From Lewinellaceae bacterium (GTDB lineage Bacteria; Bacteroidota; Bacteroidia; Chitinophagales; Saprospiraceae), in contig JACJXX010000001.1 in the NCBI GenBank assembly GCA_020636435.1, positions 4,812,501 to 4,876,500 of the forward strand: a stretch of DNA of 64,000 nt, given 5' to 3'. The notes under the pieces were generated by a model. That model ran no database searches, was not told the DNA's origin, and saw nothing but the letters and a program-made list of their open reading frames with translations. Positions 16,726-25,765 of this stretch are shown in pieces. The position numbers were made by a program, and so were the translations under genes. Each line of letters starts with the position of its first letter. The stretch's first letter is position 1.

Positions 16726-19445
16726 ATGATTTCAAAATTAAAAGTGATGGCCGGAAAAACACTGCCCAGCACCGCCAGCCGGTTAGCTACAGGGCGCTGG
16801 AACGGCTTTTGAGTAAAAAACACCGAGAAGGCGTTGCGCCTTCCGTAAACATTGTACAGGGAGAACGTCCAGCTCGTTTTAAACCTTTTGGCCCGGTCGT
16901 GGCTTTGCCCGAGAGTATAGGCAAAATCCAGGCGGTGGTAATCCGGAATGCGCAATTGATTTCTTTCGGAATAAACGGGGATGTTCAGGCCGTTGCCGGC
17001 CTGATAGCGGCCAACGGGAGGAGTAGCCGGCCGGCCGGTGCTGTAGTTGAAATTCAGGGCAAACGTATTTCTGCGATTGGCCTGAAAGTTTAGCACCAGC
17101 GACAAATCGTGCGGTTTGTCATAATTGCTGGGGTACCAATCTCCCCGGTTGATGCCCTGTACGTGCCGTTCGGCCCGGGATAAGGTATAACTTAGCCAGC
17201 CATTTATTGGGCCCTGCTTTTTGCGGATGCTCAGCTCTATTCCGTAAGCCCTGCCTTCTCCGCTGAGCAGCTCCGTTTCGATGTGTTCATTTACCGTCAG
17301 GGTAGCAAAATCCCGGTAGTCGAACAGGTGATCTATCAACCGGAAGTAGGTTTCTACCGAGGTTTCCCAGTTGTTGTTGCTGAAGTTCCTGAAAAAGCCG
17401 ATGGAGAAATTGTGCGAACGCTGGGGTTCGACATAGAGAGAACTCAACAGCCACAGGCTGGTCGGCGTCGGCACATCAGAATTGGAGACCTGGTTGATGA
17501 ACTGCGAGGTGCGGGCGTAGCCGGCTTTCAGGGAAGTTTGCCGGTTGAAACGGTACCGAAGGGAAAACCTCGGTTCGGCGCTCGCATAAGTGGCGATGAC
17601 CTGCCCGGGGCCAAAAAAAGTAGTATCCGTTATTTGCTCCGGGTTCAGGCTTTGGGCATAGTTGAAAACGGTTTTAGCTCCCAGGTATTGGTATAGCGCA
17701 AAACGCAATCCCCCGGAGATCGTCAGAGCAGGGCTGGCGGCCCATTCTGCGTTAAGGAAAATAGACGATTCCAGGCCTTTTTCTTTTTCCAATGTTTTCT
17801 CAACGGCTGTCGAGTTGCCCCCGCCAGGGCTAACGCTGCCCGGTTCCTGCAGATATAGGATGGAGGAAAAGCCGGCATCCATATTCAAAGATTTGACGGG
17901 CGTGAAAGTCAGATGTTCCCGGAATTTGACATAGCTGAGGCTGTTTTCCAGTTTGGAAGCATCCGTTCCTTCCAGGTTGGATTGTATGTTTTTGTATTGG
18001 CTCGCGGTAAAAGAGGTACTGGAAAACAGGTGGTCCGAAAATGTTTTTTTATAGTCCAGTTGGGCCATCTGCGTAGTGTAATCAAAGCCGAACTGCCGGT
18101 TGTATTCAAAATCATCGTGGGAAAGATAAGCCGACAGGATCAGAGCGTTCTTTTTATTCAGGCGGTGGGTATAACGGAAATTGGCGTCATAGAAAAAAGC
18201 GGAACTCCGCTTCACCTCCGGAACATTGACCAGGCCGAGGGCCCAGTCTGAGTAAGTAGACCGGAGGCCCGCAATAAAAGAACTCTTTTCCTTAAAAACA
18301 GGGCCTTCCAGGCTGATGCGGCTTGAAACGGGGCCCAGCCCTCCTTTTGACTGAAATTTTTTAAAATTGCCGTCGCGCATCTTGACTTCCAGCACAGAAG
18401 CCAGGCGCCCTCCGTATTGAGCCGGAATATTTCCTTTATAAAGGGTGGCTTCCCGGATCAAATCCGACTGGAACGTGCTGAAAAAACCCAGTGCATGGGA
18501 AGCATTAAAAACGAACCCTTCATCCAGCAAAAAAAGGTTTTGGTCCACTTCTCCTCCCCTGACATTGATACCGGTGGCACCCTCTCCAATCGAGCTTACT
18601 CCGGGTTGCAACAGCAGGCTTTTTATCACATCGGCTTCTCCTAAAAAAGCAGGAAGCTTCCTGATCGCTTTAATGTCCAGGCGGGTAACGCCAACCTGAA
18701 CGTCCTTTACCTTAGCATCCGGCGCCTGCGCTTCTACGATCACTTCATCCAGGTTGATCGCCATTTTTTGCAGCTTCAAATCAACCCGGCCGCTGCTGAA
18801 AACCTGCAGGGCCTGAATGAGTTCCTGATATCCGACATACTGAACCGACAATTCATGTTTGCCGATGGGCGCTTCTAATGCAAAATTGCCATTTTCATCG
18901 CTGGCAGTTCCGGTATGGAGTTCCCTGAAAAACAAGGACGCCCCAATGACCGGCTCCCCGCTTTGACCATCCCGTACCTGCCCTGTGATGGTGGCTTTTC
19001 CGGAAGGGCTCAATTGGCCCGCCTGCCCCACTACAGCCCACTGCTGAACGGATGAGGTATCTGTTTCAGCCACAATGGACTCCTGGAGAATGCGGTAGTA
19101 ATTGGCAGTGTATGCCTCATCCAGGATTTGGGCAGGGGCGATGACGACGGCATAGTCTCTGTAAAATAAATAGCCAAGGGGAGTATCCTGAAGCAGGCTT
19201 TGCAATACTTTTTCCAAAGGTTCTTTTTCAAAGGAGAGGCTATATTTTTTTTCCGGAAGTTCTTCCTGCCGGAAATAAAAAAGAAGTTGATAATCAGATT
19301 CCAGTTTTTCTAAAATGGCGGGCAGGTGCTGATGGTCAAAAGTGGCGGTTACTTCCAATTCGGCCAGCGATTGGGCTTTTACAAAAGACACCGGGCTGCA
19401 TAAAAACAAAACCGCAAGCAACAGGCTACCATGCCATCGTTTCAT
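16722..19445 (-). CDS. TonB-dependent receptor with STN and carboxypeptidase-like domains
   Basis: A 907-residue outer-membrane receptor. Domain order: signal peptide (1-24), STN domain (about 30-105, FDHQHLPAILEKLESDYQLLF), CarboxypepD_reg domain (about 152-235, ITGQVRDGQSGEPVIGASLF), plug (about 255-350, LPAFLGEADVIKSLLLQPGV and INVRGGEVDQNLFLLD), then a beta barrel to the C-terminus. The STN domain is the kind used for signalling to an anti-sigma factor, but no such gene is adjacent. Substrate unknown. It leads or sits early in a reverse-strand operon, followed by DUF4249 and the MG2-like protein. A thioredoxin-fold gene lies 49 bases upstream on the same strand. Confidence 0.93.
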   Translation of the reverse strand: MKRWHGSLLLAVLFLCSPVSFVKAQSLAELEVTATFDHQHLPAILEKLESDYQLLFYFRQEELPEKKYSLSFEKEPLEKVLQSLLQDTPLGYLFYRDYAVVIAPAQILDEAYTANYYRILQESIVAETDTSSVQQWAVVGQAGQLSPSGKATITGQVRDGQSGEPVIGASLFFRELHTGTASDENGNFALEAPIGKHELSVQYVGYQELIQALQVFSSGRVDLKLQKMAINLDEVIVEAQAPDAKVKDVQVGVTRLDIKAIRKLPAFLGEADVIKSLLLQPGVSSIGEGATGINVRGGEVDQNLFLLDEGFVFNASHALGFFSTFQSDLIREATLYKGNIPAQYGGRLASVLEVKMRDGNFKKFQSKGGLGPVSSRISLEGPVFKEKSSFIAGLRSTYSDWALGLVNVPEVKRSSAFFYDANFRYTHRLNKKNALILSAYLSHDDFEYNRQFGFDYTTQMAQLDYKKTFSDHLFSSTSFTASQYKNIQSNLEGTDASKLENSLSYVKFREHLTFTPVKSLNMDAGFSSILYLQEPGSVSPGGGNSTAVEKTLEKEKGLESSIFLNAEWAASPALTISGGLRFALYQYLGAKTVFNYAQSLNPEQITDTTFFGPGQVIATYASAEPRFSLRYRFNRQTSLKAGYARTSQFINQVSNSDVPTPTSLWLLSSLYVEPQRSHNFSIGFFRNFSNNNWETSVETYFRLIDHLFDYRDFATLTVNEHIETELLSGEGRAYGIELSIRKKQGPINGWLSYTLSRAERHVQGINRGDWYPSNYDKPHDLSLVLNFQANRRNTFALNFNYSTGRPATPPVGRYQAGNGLNIPVYSERNQLRIPDYHRLDFAYTLGQSHDRAKRFKTSWTFSLYNVYGRRNAFSVFFTQKPFQRPVANRLAVLGSVFPAITFNFEII

Positions 19446-19494
19446 AAAATAAGGATTAATGCGTGGATGCGATCAAAGTAAAGAAAGTGGCCAA

Positions 19495-20907
19495 CTACTT
19501 TCCCGCCTTATCCCGGCGTATGACCTCCTCTACCTGATACGTCTTCAGGTTCTTGCCGATGATCTTGCGCTCCGGGTTGATCAGGTAAAGTTCGGGGGTG
19601 ATATCCACCCAGTATTTGCCGTAGATGGAGCGGTTGGTAGGGTCGAAAACGTTGATCCAGTCCATATCATTTTGAGCGATGAAGTTTTTCCATTCCGCGT
19701 CTTCGGTATCCAGGGCGATGGCAAAGACTTCCACCCCTTTGCCTTTCCACTCCTGGTAGAAACGCACCAGTTTGGGCGTTTCCTCAATGCAGTGGTCGCA
19801 GGTAGGGTTGTACATAAAGACAATGATGTAAGGCGCGGTGATTTCGTAGATGGAGTAGTATTGGCCATCCGGGCCGGGTGCCCGCACATCCGGCGCCGGC
19901 TTGCCCACCAGGCTGGCGGCCATCTCGCCGGCTCGTTTTTGGATGGCCCAGGTTTGAAGGGAGTCCGACCAGAAGGCGCGCTCCTGGGTGATGTAGTTTT
20001 CCACCATAAAAACGAAAACGGCTTCCGAATCCATCAGGGTGCTCTTCGTCGGCTGGTACTGAAGGGCGATCCAGTTGACGAAGAACTTGTAGTATTCCGG
20101 GTATTCCAGAACCTGGTCCACCAGAAACTTTGCGGCGGCGTTGATGGAGTCCGGATGTTGAACGGTCAGGGTTTTGATGTAGCGCTGCAGTTTATTGGCG
20201 ATAACGGGGGTGTGCAGCAGGCGTTCGTCGTTGAAGTCGACGTCCTGCCAGAATTCGGTGCGGTAGAAGTATACCTGAAGAGCAGAATCGAGCGTGCCGT
20301 CCGTTTTGAACACTTCCCGCACGTCGGGGTTTTGCCCGGCTTTTTTGTATTGGGTGAAAAAGGCATCCGGGTGTTGGGCGAAAAGCTCATCGAGGTGGGC
20401 TTTGCGGCCGGCAACCAGTTCGTTTATTTCTTTTTTCGCTTTCTGATAATCTGTGCTCTCCGGTGCCAGCCCTCGCAAGCGGGAAGAGGCTTCGTTTACT
20501 GCTTCGGTGTACGCTGCCTCGTATTTCAGGTTGCGGTACAGCAGGTTGTTGTCCACGCTGCCATCTACTTCCATGGCTGCCACCAACTCCCCCGCCCGGG
20601 TCCTCAGGGCAAAGGTTTGATCTTTGTCAAGCAGGATTTGAAGGGCCATTTTATCGGGCAGCCAGATGTAGTACAGGCCAGCGGCATAGGGTTTTTCCTG
20701 CTGGAAAAGCATGCGGCCTGCTTCGTCTACCCGGGCGGAGTCTACGCGGAATTGCTGGTCGGCAAACGTTCCGATGAGGTAGGCCTGGCCGGGTTGCAGC
20801 CCTTCTACCTGTATGCGGATATCCGGGCTTTCAGGTTGTTGCCCAGCGGGCTGGGCAGCGAAGGGGCGAGAGAGCAAGAAAAGAGCCAGAAAGAGAATGA
20901 ACCTCAT
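19495..20907 (-). CDS. Thioredoxin-fold (TlpA/AhpC-TSA-like) exported protein with DUF4369/DUF5106-like N-terminal part
   Basis: About 470 residues from the start at 20907, which gives a signal peptide (MRFILFLALFLLSRPFAAQ). An upstream start at 20964 would add 19 polar residues and is less likely. The N-terminal half (about 30-330) is the DUF4369/DUF5106-like part found before redox domains in Bacteroidota. The C-terminal part is thioredoxin-like, with the redox pair in FMYNPTCDHCIEETPKLV, the loop EVFAIALDTEDAEW and the cis-proline region near VDITPELYLINPE. It probably works in periplasmic disulfide or cytochrome maturation. It lies 49 bases upstream of the TonB receptor on the same strand and may share its transcript. 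Confidence 0.85.
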   Translation of the reverse strand: MRFILFLALFLLSRPFAAQPAGQQPESPDIRIQVEGLQPGQAYLIGTFADQQFRVDSARVDEAGRMLFQQEKPYAAGLYYIWLPDKMALQILLDKDQTFALRTRAGELVAAMEVDGSVDNNLLYRNLKYEAAYTEAVNEASSRLRGLAPESTDYQKAKKEINELVAGRKAHLDELFAQHPDAFFTQYKKAGQNPDVREVFKTDGTLDSALQVYFYRTEFWQDVDFNDERLLHTPVIANKLQRYIKTLTVQHPDSINAAAKFLVDQVLEYPEYYKFFVNWIALQYQPTKSTLMDSEAVFVFMVENYITQERAFWSDSLQTWAIQKRAGEMAASLVGKPAPDVRAPGPDGQYYSIYEITAPYIIVFMYNPTCDHCIEETPKLVRFYQEWKGKGVEVFAIALDTEDAEWKNFIAQNDMDWINVFDPTNRSIYGKYWVDITPELYLINPERKIIGKNLKTYQVEEVIRRDKAGK

Positions 20908-21121
20908 GTCACGTTGCGTTTTGGGGTTCAAAAAAAGGCATTTCCGGGCAAATTGCCAAGCCATTGCAGGTGTAGTTCCATCCTTACTTCACAACCTGCC
21001 GGGTTCTGCTAAGCGGGAACACCCCGGAAACCCGGCAGGTTGGAGCGCCTTTGGTTCTCATTGAAAAATCTCCGAACTCACGTTAATTTAAATCTGTCCA
21101 ACTACTTACTCATTATTCCCA

Positions 21122-22657
21122 TCACTCCACCAACACCCTCCGGCTTATCACGCCGTTTTTCCTGTAAGCATTCAAAATATAAAGCCCCGGCTTCAGGGCG
21201 GCGACATCCAGTTCCATCGATAAGCCGGCTGCCGGCTGCTGAAGCACTACCTGCCCGATTGCATTGGCCAGTTCAATGCGTTCGGGTTGCTCGGCGCCGA
21301 ACTGCAGGAACAGGGTAGTGGAAGCGGGGTTGGGGAATACCTTTAACCCCGCGGGCTCTTTTTCTTCTTTCCCATTGGCGGTAATGGTATTGATGATCCT
21401 CACGGTGGCGTCGTCCCGGCTGGAATATTCCATGGAGTTGCCATCCGGGCCGATGAGCAGTATGCCGCCCAGGCTGATGGTAAAAGGAGTATCGGTGCCG
21501 GCCCGGCCTTCGATGATGTCGGCGCTGACAATAAAGGAGACCGACGCTACTTTTCCGAAGCCGGTAGCGCCATCATCGTTTTTTCGGCTGAAGGCCAGGT
21601 CGTAGCGGCCGAGGTTATAATCTAGAAGATCGTGCCCAATGTTCAGGACGTTGCTGGCATTCCCAAAAAAGGAGTTGTTTTCATAATCGACGGAAACGGA
21701 ATAGGGCGCCGTCAGGCCGTCAGGGTAGTTGAGGTATAAGGCCATGCCGTGCAGGCCGGAGACGGGCTCCGCACTGCTTCCCACGTAGAGGCTGGCATTC
21801 AGTTGCAGGTAGGAAGCAGAGCCGTTCGTTATGTAAACCTCCGCCTCCTCAAATTCCAGATAAACAGGGGGAGCATTCTCCACCGGAAAGCTGGTGAAGC
21901 CGAAATCGGGGGTGTAGTTGTGTTCAATAGCTTCGGCATCCATCTCGTCGATAAAGCCGTCGCCATCACAATCGAGGTGTTTGTAGTTGACCGGCCCGGC
22001 CGATTCCAGCCAGTTTTGCCCATAATTGGGCAGCCAGGCGATGTGGTCGGACGTGTCCGGGAAGAAGGGGCGGCCCGGCCCGGAAATGCCGAACCCCAGG
22101 CCAATATTGAGCAAGTCATAATTGTTGGCCTGGCCGTTGCCGTTGGCGTCGCCCGGCCATACACAGTCGGTGACATTGCACATTTCTTCCGGAGCGCCGG
22201 GATAAACGAGAAGGCATTCGGCGTCCTGGCAGCCTTCCTGGTTCCAGACCAGGAGGCAGACTAAACTGGTGTCGCTCGTTAGCGTATGGATGAGGGTGAG
22301 GTTGCTGTCCGGAGGGCTGATAACCTGCCCGTCGATGATCCATTCAAAGTTGGTGTAGTTGCTGGAGCTGTTGTAGAAGACCACCGTATTGCCGGCCAGA
22401 AAAGTATACATAAAAGAAGCGTCGCAGGAAGCGGCGCAGGGCCCGGGGGCCCAATCCGTGACGCCGTGCCAGTTTTCGGCCTGGCAGGCATTGTGGTAAG
22501 TCACGCCGTCGCAGCCACAAACCGGGCCTTCCGCAGCCGGGCAAGGCACTGTGCTGTCGATCTGCGGTGGGTTGATGCATGGCGCCTGCCCCCATGCTGC
22601 CGCAAGAGCAAAAAAGAATAGGGAGAGTAGTAAGAGGTGTTTTGGAACGTACCGCAT
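21122..22657 (-). CDS. Secreted protein with Kazal-like and dockerin-like domains and T9SS sorting domain
   Basis: About 511 residues from the ATG at 22657, which gives a signal peptide (MRYVPKHLLLLSLFFFALAA). An upstream start at 22906 would add 83 residues without signal character. After it comes a Cys-rich Kazal-type inhibitor pattern (CPAAEGPVCGCDGVTYHNAC), a beta domain, then dockerin-like calcium-loop repeats (WPGDANGNGQANNYDLLNIG, and CDGDGFIDEMDAEAIEHNY). The C-terminus is a type IX secretion sorting domain (about 440-511, LKVFPNPASTTLFLQ to GLYILNAYRKNGV). The protein should be exported and anchored or released at the cell surface. Its 5' leader holds a nested palindrome (22680-22816). 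Confidence 0.85.
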   Translation of the reverse strand: MRYVPKHLLLLSLFFFALAAAWGQAPCINPPQIDSTVPCPAAEGPVCGCDGVTYHNACQAENWHGVTDWAPGPCAASCDASFMYTFLAGNTVVFYNSSSNYTNFEWIIDGQVISPPDSNLTLIHTLTSDTSLVCLLVWNQEGCQDAECLLVYPGAPEEMCNVTDCVWPGDANGNGQANNYDLLNIGLGFGISGPGRPFFPDTSDHIAWLPNYGQNWLESAGPVNYKHLDCDGDGFIDEMDAEAIEHNYTPDFGFTSFPVENAPPVYLEFEEAEVYITNGSASYLQLNASLYVGSSAEPVSGLHGMALYLNYPDGLTAPYSVSVDYENNSFFGNASNVLNIGHDLLDYNLGRYDLAFSRKNDDGATGFGKVASVSFIVSADIIEGRAGTDTPFTISLGGILLIGPDGNSMEYSSRDDATVRIINTITANGKEEKEPAGLKVFPNPASTTLFLQFGAEQPERIELANAIGQVVLQQPAAGLSMELDVAALKPGLYILNAYRKNGVISRRVLVE

Positions 22658-22679
22658 AGCGCTGGATTTATAATGCCAG

Positions 22680-22816
22680 TTGTGCTGGTTCAATTGCCTA
22701 ATGCCAGGATTTGGGCACCTGCTCTTGCGGCCTCCTAAGGCTCGCCCGGCTGCACAGGCGGGGAGTGCCCCCCTCCCACTTGCCCAAATCATGGGGCTCC
22801 TTATGAACCAGCACAA
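22680..22816. repeat. Nested palindromic repeat in the 21122-22657 gene leader
   Basis: TTGTGCTGGTTCA (22680-22692) recurs inverted at 22804-22816. Inside it ATTTGGGCA (22709-22717) recurs inverted at 22781-22789. The element lies 22 bases before the start of the reverse-strand secreted protein gene and is therefore likely in its leader or promoter. Neither arm is followed by a T tract. Confidence 0.55.
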
Positions 22817-22977
22817 TGGGTTATGATGTAAAAGTGCTGTGAATTTACCTGAGGCGAAAGAACAATTTAACTGAATTGTCGGCAACAAATCTTTCTGATG
22901 GCCCACTTAATGCCCTGTTATTCAATTGATTTTTCGATATTTCACGTGTATTTGTACACTGCTGGATATTTACCGAA

Positions 22978-23029
22978 CTGTGTAAAGGCGTGAAAGCGAT
23001 AGCACCCTGCCATTTACACCTTTACACAG
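22978..23029. repeat. 11-bp inverted repeat
   Basis: CTGTGTAAAGG (22978-22988) is repeated in inverted form at 23019-23029. The right arm is preceded by CATTTACACC, a string also found at 48253-48262 between folA and mrdA. The meaning is open: a binding site or a small hairpin. Confidence 0.4.
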
Positions 23030-23065
23030 ATAAACCCCAAATTGTCCGGGAGTGTAGTTTTACTT

Positions 23066-23247
23066 TGTCACTTTAACATTTTGTGAATCTGGAGTGCCTG
23101 GAGCGCGGACCTCCAGGTCCGCGAAGGCTGCCTCGGGCAGCCTCTAGAAAGGCAATAATTGTACTAAAAACCTGCTTGAAGCAGGTTTTCGCGGACCTGG
23201 AGGTCCGCGCTCCAGAACATCCGGGCCTACCACACTTTAAAGTGACA
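23066..23247. mobile_element. MITE-like element with terminal inverted repeats and palindromic arms
   Basis: The 182-base element has 11-bp perfect terminal inverted repeats (TGTCACTTTAA at 23066-23076 and inverted at 23237-23247). Inside, 27-base arms (23098-23124 and 23189-23215) are perfect inverted copies. Each arm is itself a hairpin (GCGGACCTCCAGGTCCGC), and two further hairpins lie between them (AGGCTGCC/GGCAGCCT and AACCTGC/GCAGGTT). No open frame exists within. The layout is that of a miniature inverted-repeat transposable element or complex REP unit. No clear target-site duplication is seen. Confidence 0.65.
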
Positions 23248-23286
23248 TAGTAGAAGTAGTTTATTTATTTAGAAAACATCGCCGAC

Positions 23287-24732
23287 ATGCTAAGCCCAAA
23301 ACTGCTTTCCCTGCTGGAAACTTTTGACACTTACAGGCGCAGCCGCTTCCGGAAGTTCCTGTTATCTCCGTATTACAATGAAAACGAGAACCTTTTTCAG
23401 CTCTTTGAGGAAGTGGATGCCTTCCTCAGAGAAGGGCAGATCGGGCCAGCTCAGAGTACCAAACAGTTGGAAAAGAAAGTTGTTTGGAAAAAATTGTTTG
23501 GCAAGGCGCCTTACCGGGACGGCCATCTTCGGCGCCTTTGCTCTGAGCTTTTGCACCTGGCCTACGATTTTATCTATGCCGAAACCTGCCGGGCCGACGA
23601 AGCGGGGGCAAAAACGGCGCTCCTCCACCACTTTAAACAGCCGGCGATGGAAAAGCATTTTCGGGGTATTGCCCGGCAGTTGAGCGTGCTTCAGGAGCAG
23701 GAAGCGGGTTCCGGGGCGTCTCGTTTTTACACTGCTTATCGCAGCGAGCTGGCCTTTCACCAGCAGTTGGAAGAACAGGAGGAAAAGGTAGAGGATTTCA
23801 GCCACCTGGAAAGAGCCGATGAGGAGCTGAGCCGTTTTTACTTTGTGCAGAAGCTCAAGCATTGGGGCGATGCGCTCGGTTACCGGTCATTTTTGGCAAA
23901 AACGCCTGGTATTGACCTGCCGCAGGGGTTTATGGAGCATTTAGAACAGTCGGGCCTTTTGGAAGACCCCCTGCTCAACGCCTATTACCTGGCGGCGAAA
24001 ATGCTGGGGGCGCCAGAAGAGGAGTCGTATTTCTTTCAACTCAAATCGCTGTTTTTCAACCGCTTTGATGCGCTCGCGCCGGAGGAACGCCCGCCGCTTT
24101 ACATCCACCTGAACAATTACTGCATTCAATACAAGATCAACGCCGGCAACTCTTCCTATTTCCACGAGCTTTTTGACCTCTATAAACGGGGGATTGAGAC
24201 GGGGCTTCTGTTGCGGGACAATGTGTTGCCGGCCCAGGATTACAAAAACATCATCACCGTGGGCCTGCACGCCGAGGCTTTCGATTGGGTAGAACAGTTT
24301 ATTCAGCAATATACAGGCCACCTGCCGGAAGCGCGGCAGGAGAACGCCCTGGCCTACAACCTGGCCAAGGTTTACTTCCATAAAAAAGAGTACGAAAAGG
24401 TGATCGGGCAGTTGCGGGAAGTGGAATACCACAGCCTGGTTTACGCCCTGGGCAGCAAATTGATGCTGCTGCGCACTTATTTCGAACTGGGGGAGTTCCT
24501 GGCCCTCGATTCCCTGGCGGAGAGCTTCCGCATTTACCTGCGCCGCAAACGGGAAATCTCCCGCGATGTGCGCCAGCAGTACATGAATGTGCTGCGTTTC
24601 GTCCGAAAGTTGTCGAAGCTGGACCCCCGCGACAAAGCCGCCGTCGGCAAAGTGAAAGAGGAGGTGCTGGCCTGCGATGCCCTGGCCGCCAAACAGTGGG
24701 TGCTGGAAAAGGTGGAGGAGTTGGAGGGGTGA
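23287..24732 (+). CDS. Hypothetical protein, alpha-helical
   Basis: A 481-residue soluble protein with no signal peptide or membrane helix. The sequence is almost entirely helical, with repeated amphipathic patterns (LSLLETFDTYRRSRFRKFLL early, FELGEFLALDSLAESFRIYL late) that suggest a TPR-like superhelix in its C-terminal half. It resembles conserved uncharacterised proteins of Bacteroidota, but no family name can be given. It stands alone between the MITE-like element and a GrpB gene. The ATG at 23287 is the natural start. Confidence 0.7.
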   Translation: MLSPKLLSLLETFDTYRRSRFRKFLLSPYYNENENLFQLFEEVDAFLREGQIGPAQSTKQLEKKVVWKKLFGKAPYRDGHLRRLCSELLHLAYDFIYAETCRADEAGAKTALLHHFKQPAMEKHFRGIARQLSVLQEQEAGSGASRFYTAYRSELAFHQQLEEQEEKVEDFSHLERADEELSRFYFVQKLKHWGDALGYRSFLAKTPGIDLPQGFMEHLEQSGLLEDPLLNAYYLAAKMLGAPEEESYFFQLKSLFFNRFDALAPEERPPLYIHLNNYCIQYKINAGNSSYFHELFDLYKRGIETGLLLRDNVLPAQDYKNIITVGLHAEAFDWVEQFIQQYTGHLPEARQENALAYNLAKVYFHKKEYEKVIGQLREVEYHSLVYALGSKLMLLRTYFELGEFLALDSLAESFRIYLRRKREISRDVRQQYMNVLRFVRKLSKLDPRDKAAVGKVKEEVLACDALAAKQWVLEKVEELEG

Positions 24733-24936
24733 TGGGAGGCGGCAGGTGAAGGGCGGTGTACGGTGGACGGGTCAGTGAGGGGGCTTGGGTGGACGGTGTG
24801 TACGGTGGCAGGCTACCACATCGTATACATGTTTTACTTGATCGGTTGATTGCATGATATTCTTTTTTATATCGGAAAGAGGCGTAGCGATAAAACTACC
24901 CATTCCAGCCAATTCTTTTTAACTTCGGCACCAATT

Positions 24937-25509
24937 ATGCCAACCATGATCGAAATAGCCGCTTACAGCGATGCCTGGGTACCGGCCTTTGAAAAAGAAC
25001 GCCAACTGCTCGCAACGCATCTACAGGGGCTTCATCCCCAAATAGAGCACATCGGCAGCACAGCGGTGAAAGGGCTGGGCGCCAAACCTGTAATTGACAT
25101 CATGGTGGGCCTGCCGGCCGGCGAAGCGCTTGCCCTGTCGGTCGCGCCGCTCACCGAACTGGGCTACTGCTACTACCGCTGCTACGAATCCGCCATGCCG
25201 GAACGCCGCTTTTTTGCCCGCCTGAAGAACCTGCCCGGCCAGGCGTTCGAGAAAGAAACGCAATTGCCGGAACGCGATTTGTTCCCTCCGACCCACCACA
25301 TCCACATGGTAATCCACGGCTCTTCTTTCTGGAAACGCCACCTCGCCTTCCGCGACTACCTGCGCACCCACCCTATGGCGCGCGACGCCTACCACCGCAT
25401 GAAGGTGAAACTGGCCAACGGCACCTGGGAGAGCAGCAATGACTATGCTGAGGCTAAGACGGGGTTTATTCGGAGTATTGAAAGGTTGATGGGGTTGGGA
25501 GGTGGCTAA
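24937..25509 (+). CDS. GrpB family protein (UPF0157)
   Basis: About 190 residues from the ATG at 24937 (a further ATG at 24946 is also possible; an earlier start at 24850 adds 29 non-conserved residues). The family signature is the nucleotidyltransferase-fold motif IEHIGSTAVKGLGAKPVIDIMVG, followed by HIHMVIHGSSFWKRHLAFRDYLR and the C-terminal helix with Y/A/K residues (SSNDYAEAKTGFI). GrpB proteins are widespread and belong to the nucleotidyltransferase superfamily, but their substrate is unknown. It stands alone; 24733-24936 upstream is GC-rich and gene-free. Confidence 0.9.
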   Translation: MPTMIEIAAYSDAWVPAFEKERQLLATHLQGLHPQIEHIGSTAVKGLGAKPVIDIMVGLPAGEALALSVAPLTELGYCYYRCYESAMPERRFFARLKNLPGQAFEKETQLPERDLFPPTHHIHMVIHGSSFWKRHLAFRDYLRTHPMARDAYHRMKVKLANGTWESSNDYAEAKTGFIRSIERLMGLGGG

Positions 25510-25765
25510 TCTTAGCTTCTTTGGAAACTCCCGCCGGGTGCGATTCCTATTTGTACCCCTTTGGCGCATCGCTTGGGGAAATGCCCTGAAATTGATGGTT
25601 CTATGGCTGCATTGGCCTATTGTTGGGCCGCCCGTGCCCCGCAAACCATGGACCAAGGGAACCATGAAGCCATTGGTAGAGCACATTTCAGACATTTTCA
25701 TGCCGAAAACCACAAGGGAGTACAAACCAGAATTGTACCCCTCCCACCACAACCTCATACCCCCC

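Noticed and set aside
19459..21012. Long forward open frame of 517 codons opposite the thioredoxin-fold gene
   Set aside because: It is antisense to a gene with clear domains and signal peptide, and has the composition of a reverse-complement shadow in GC-rich coding DNA.
23098..23215. Transcription terminator
   Set aside because: The hairpins have no U tract and are enclosed by terminal inverted repeats, which fits a mobile repeat better.
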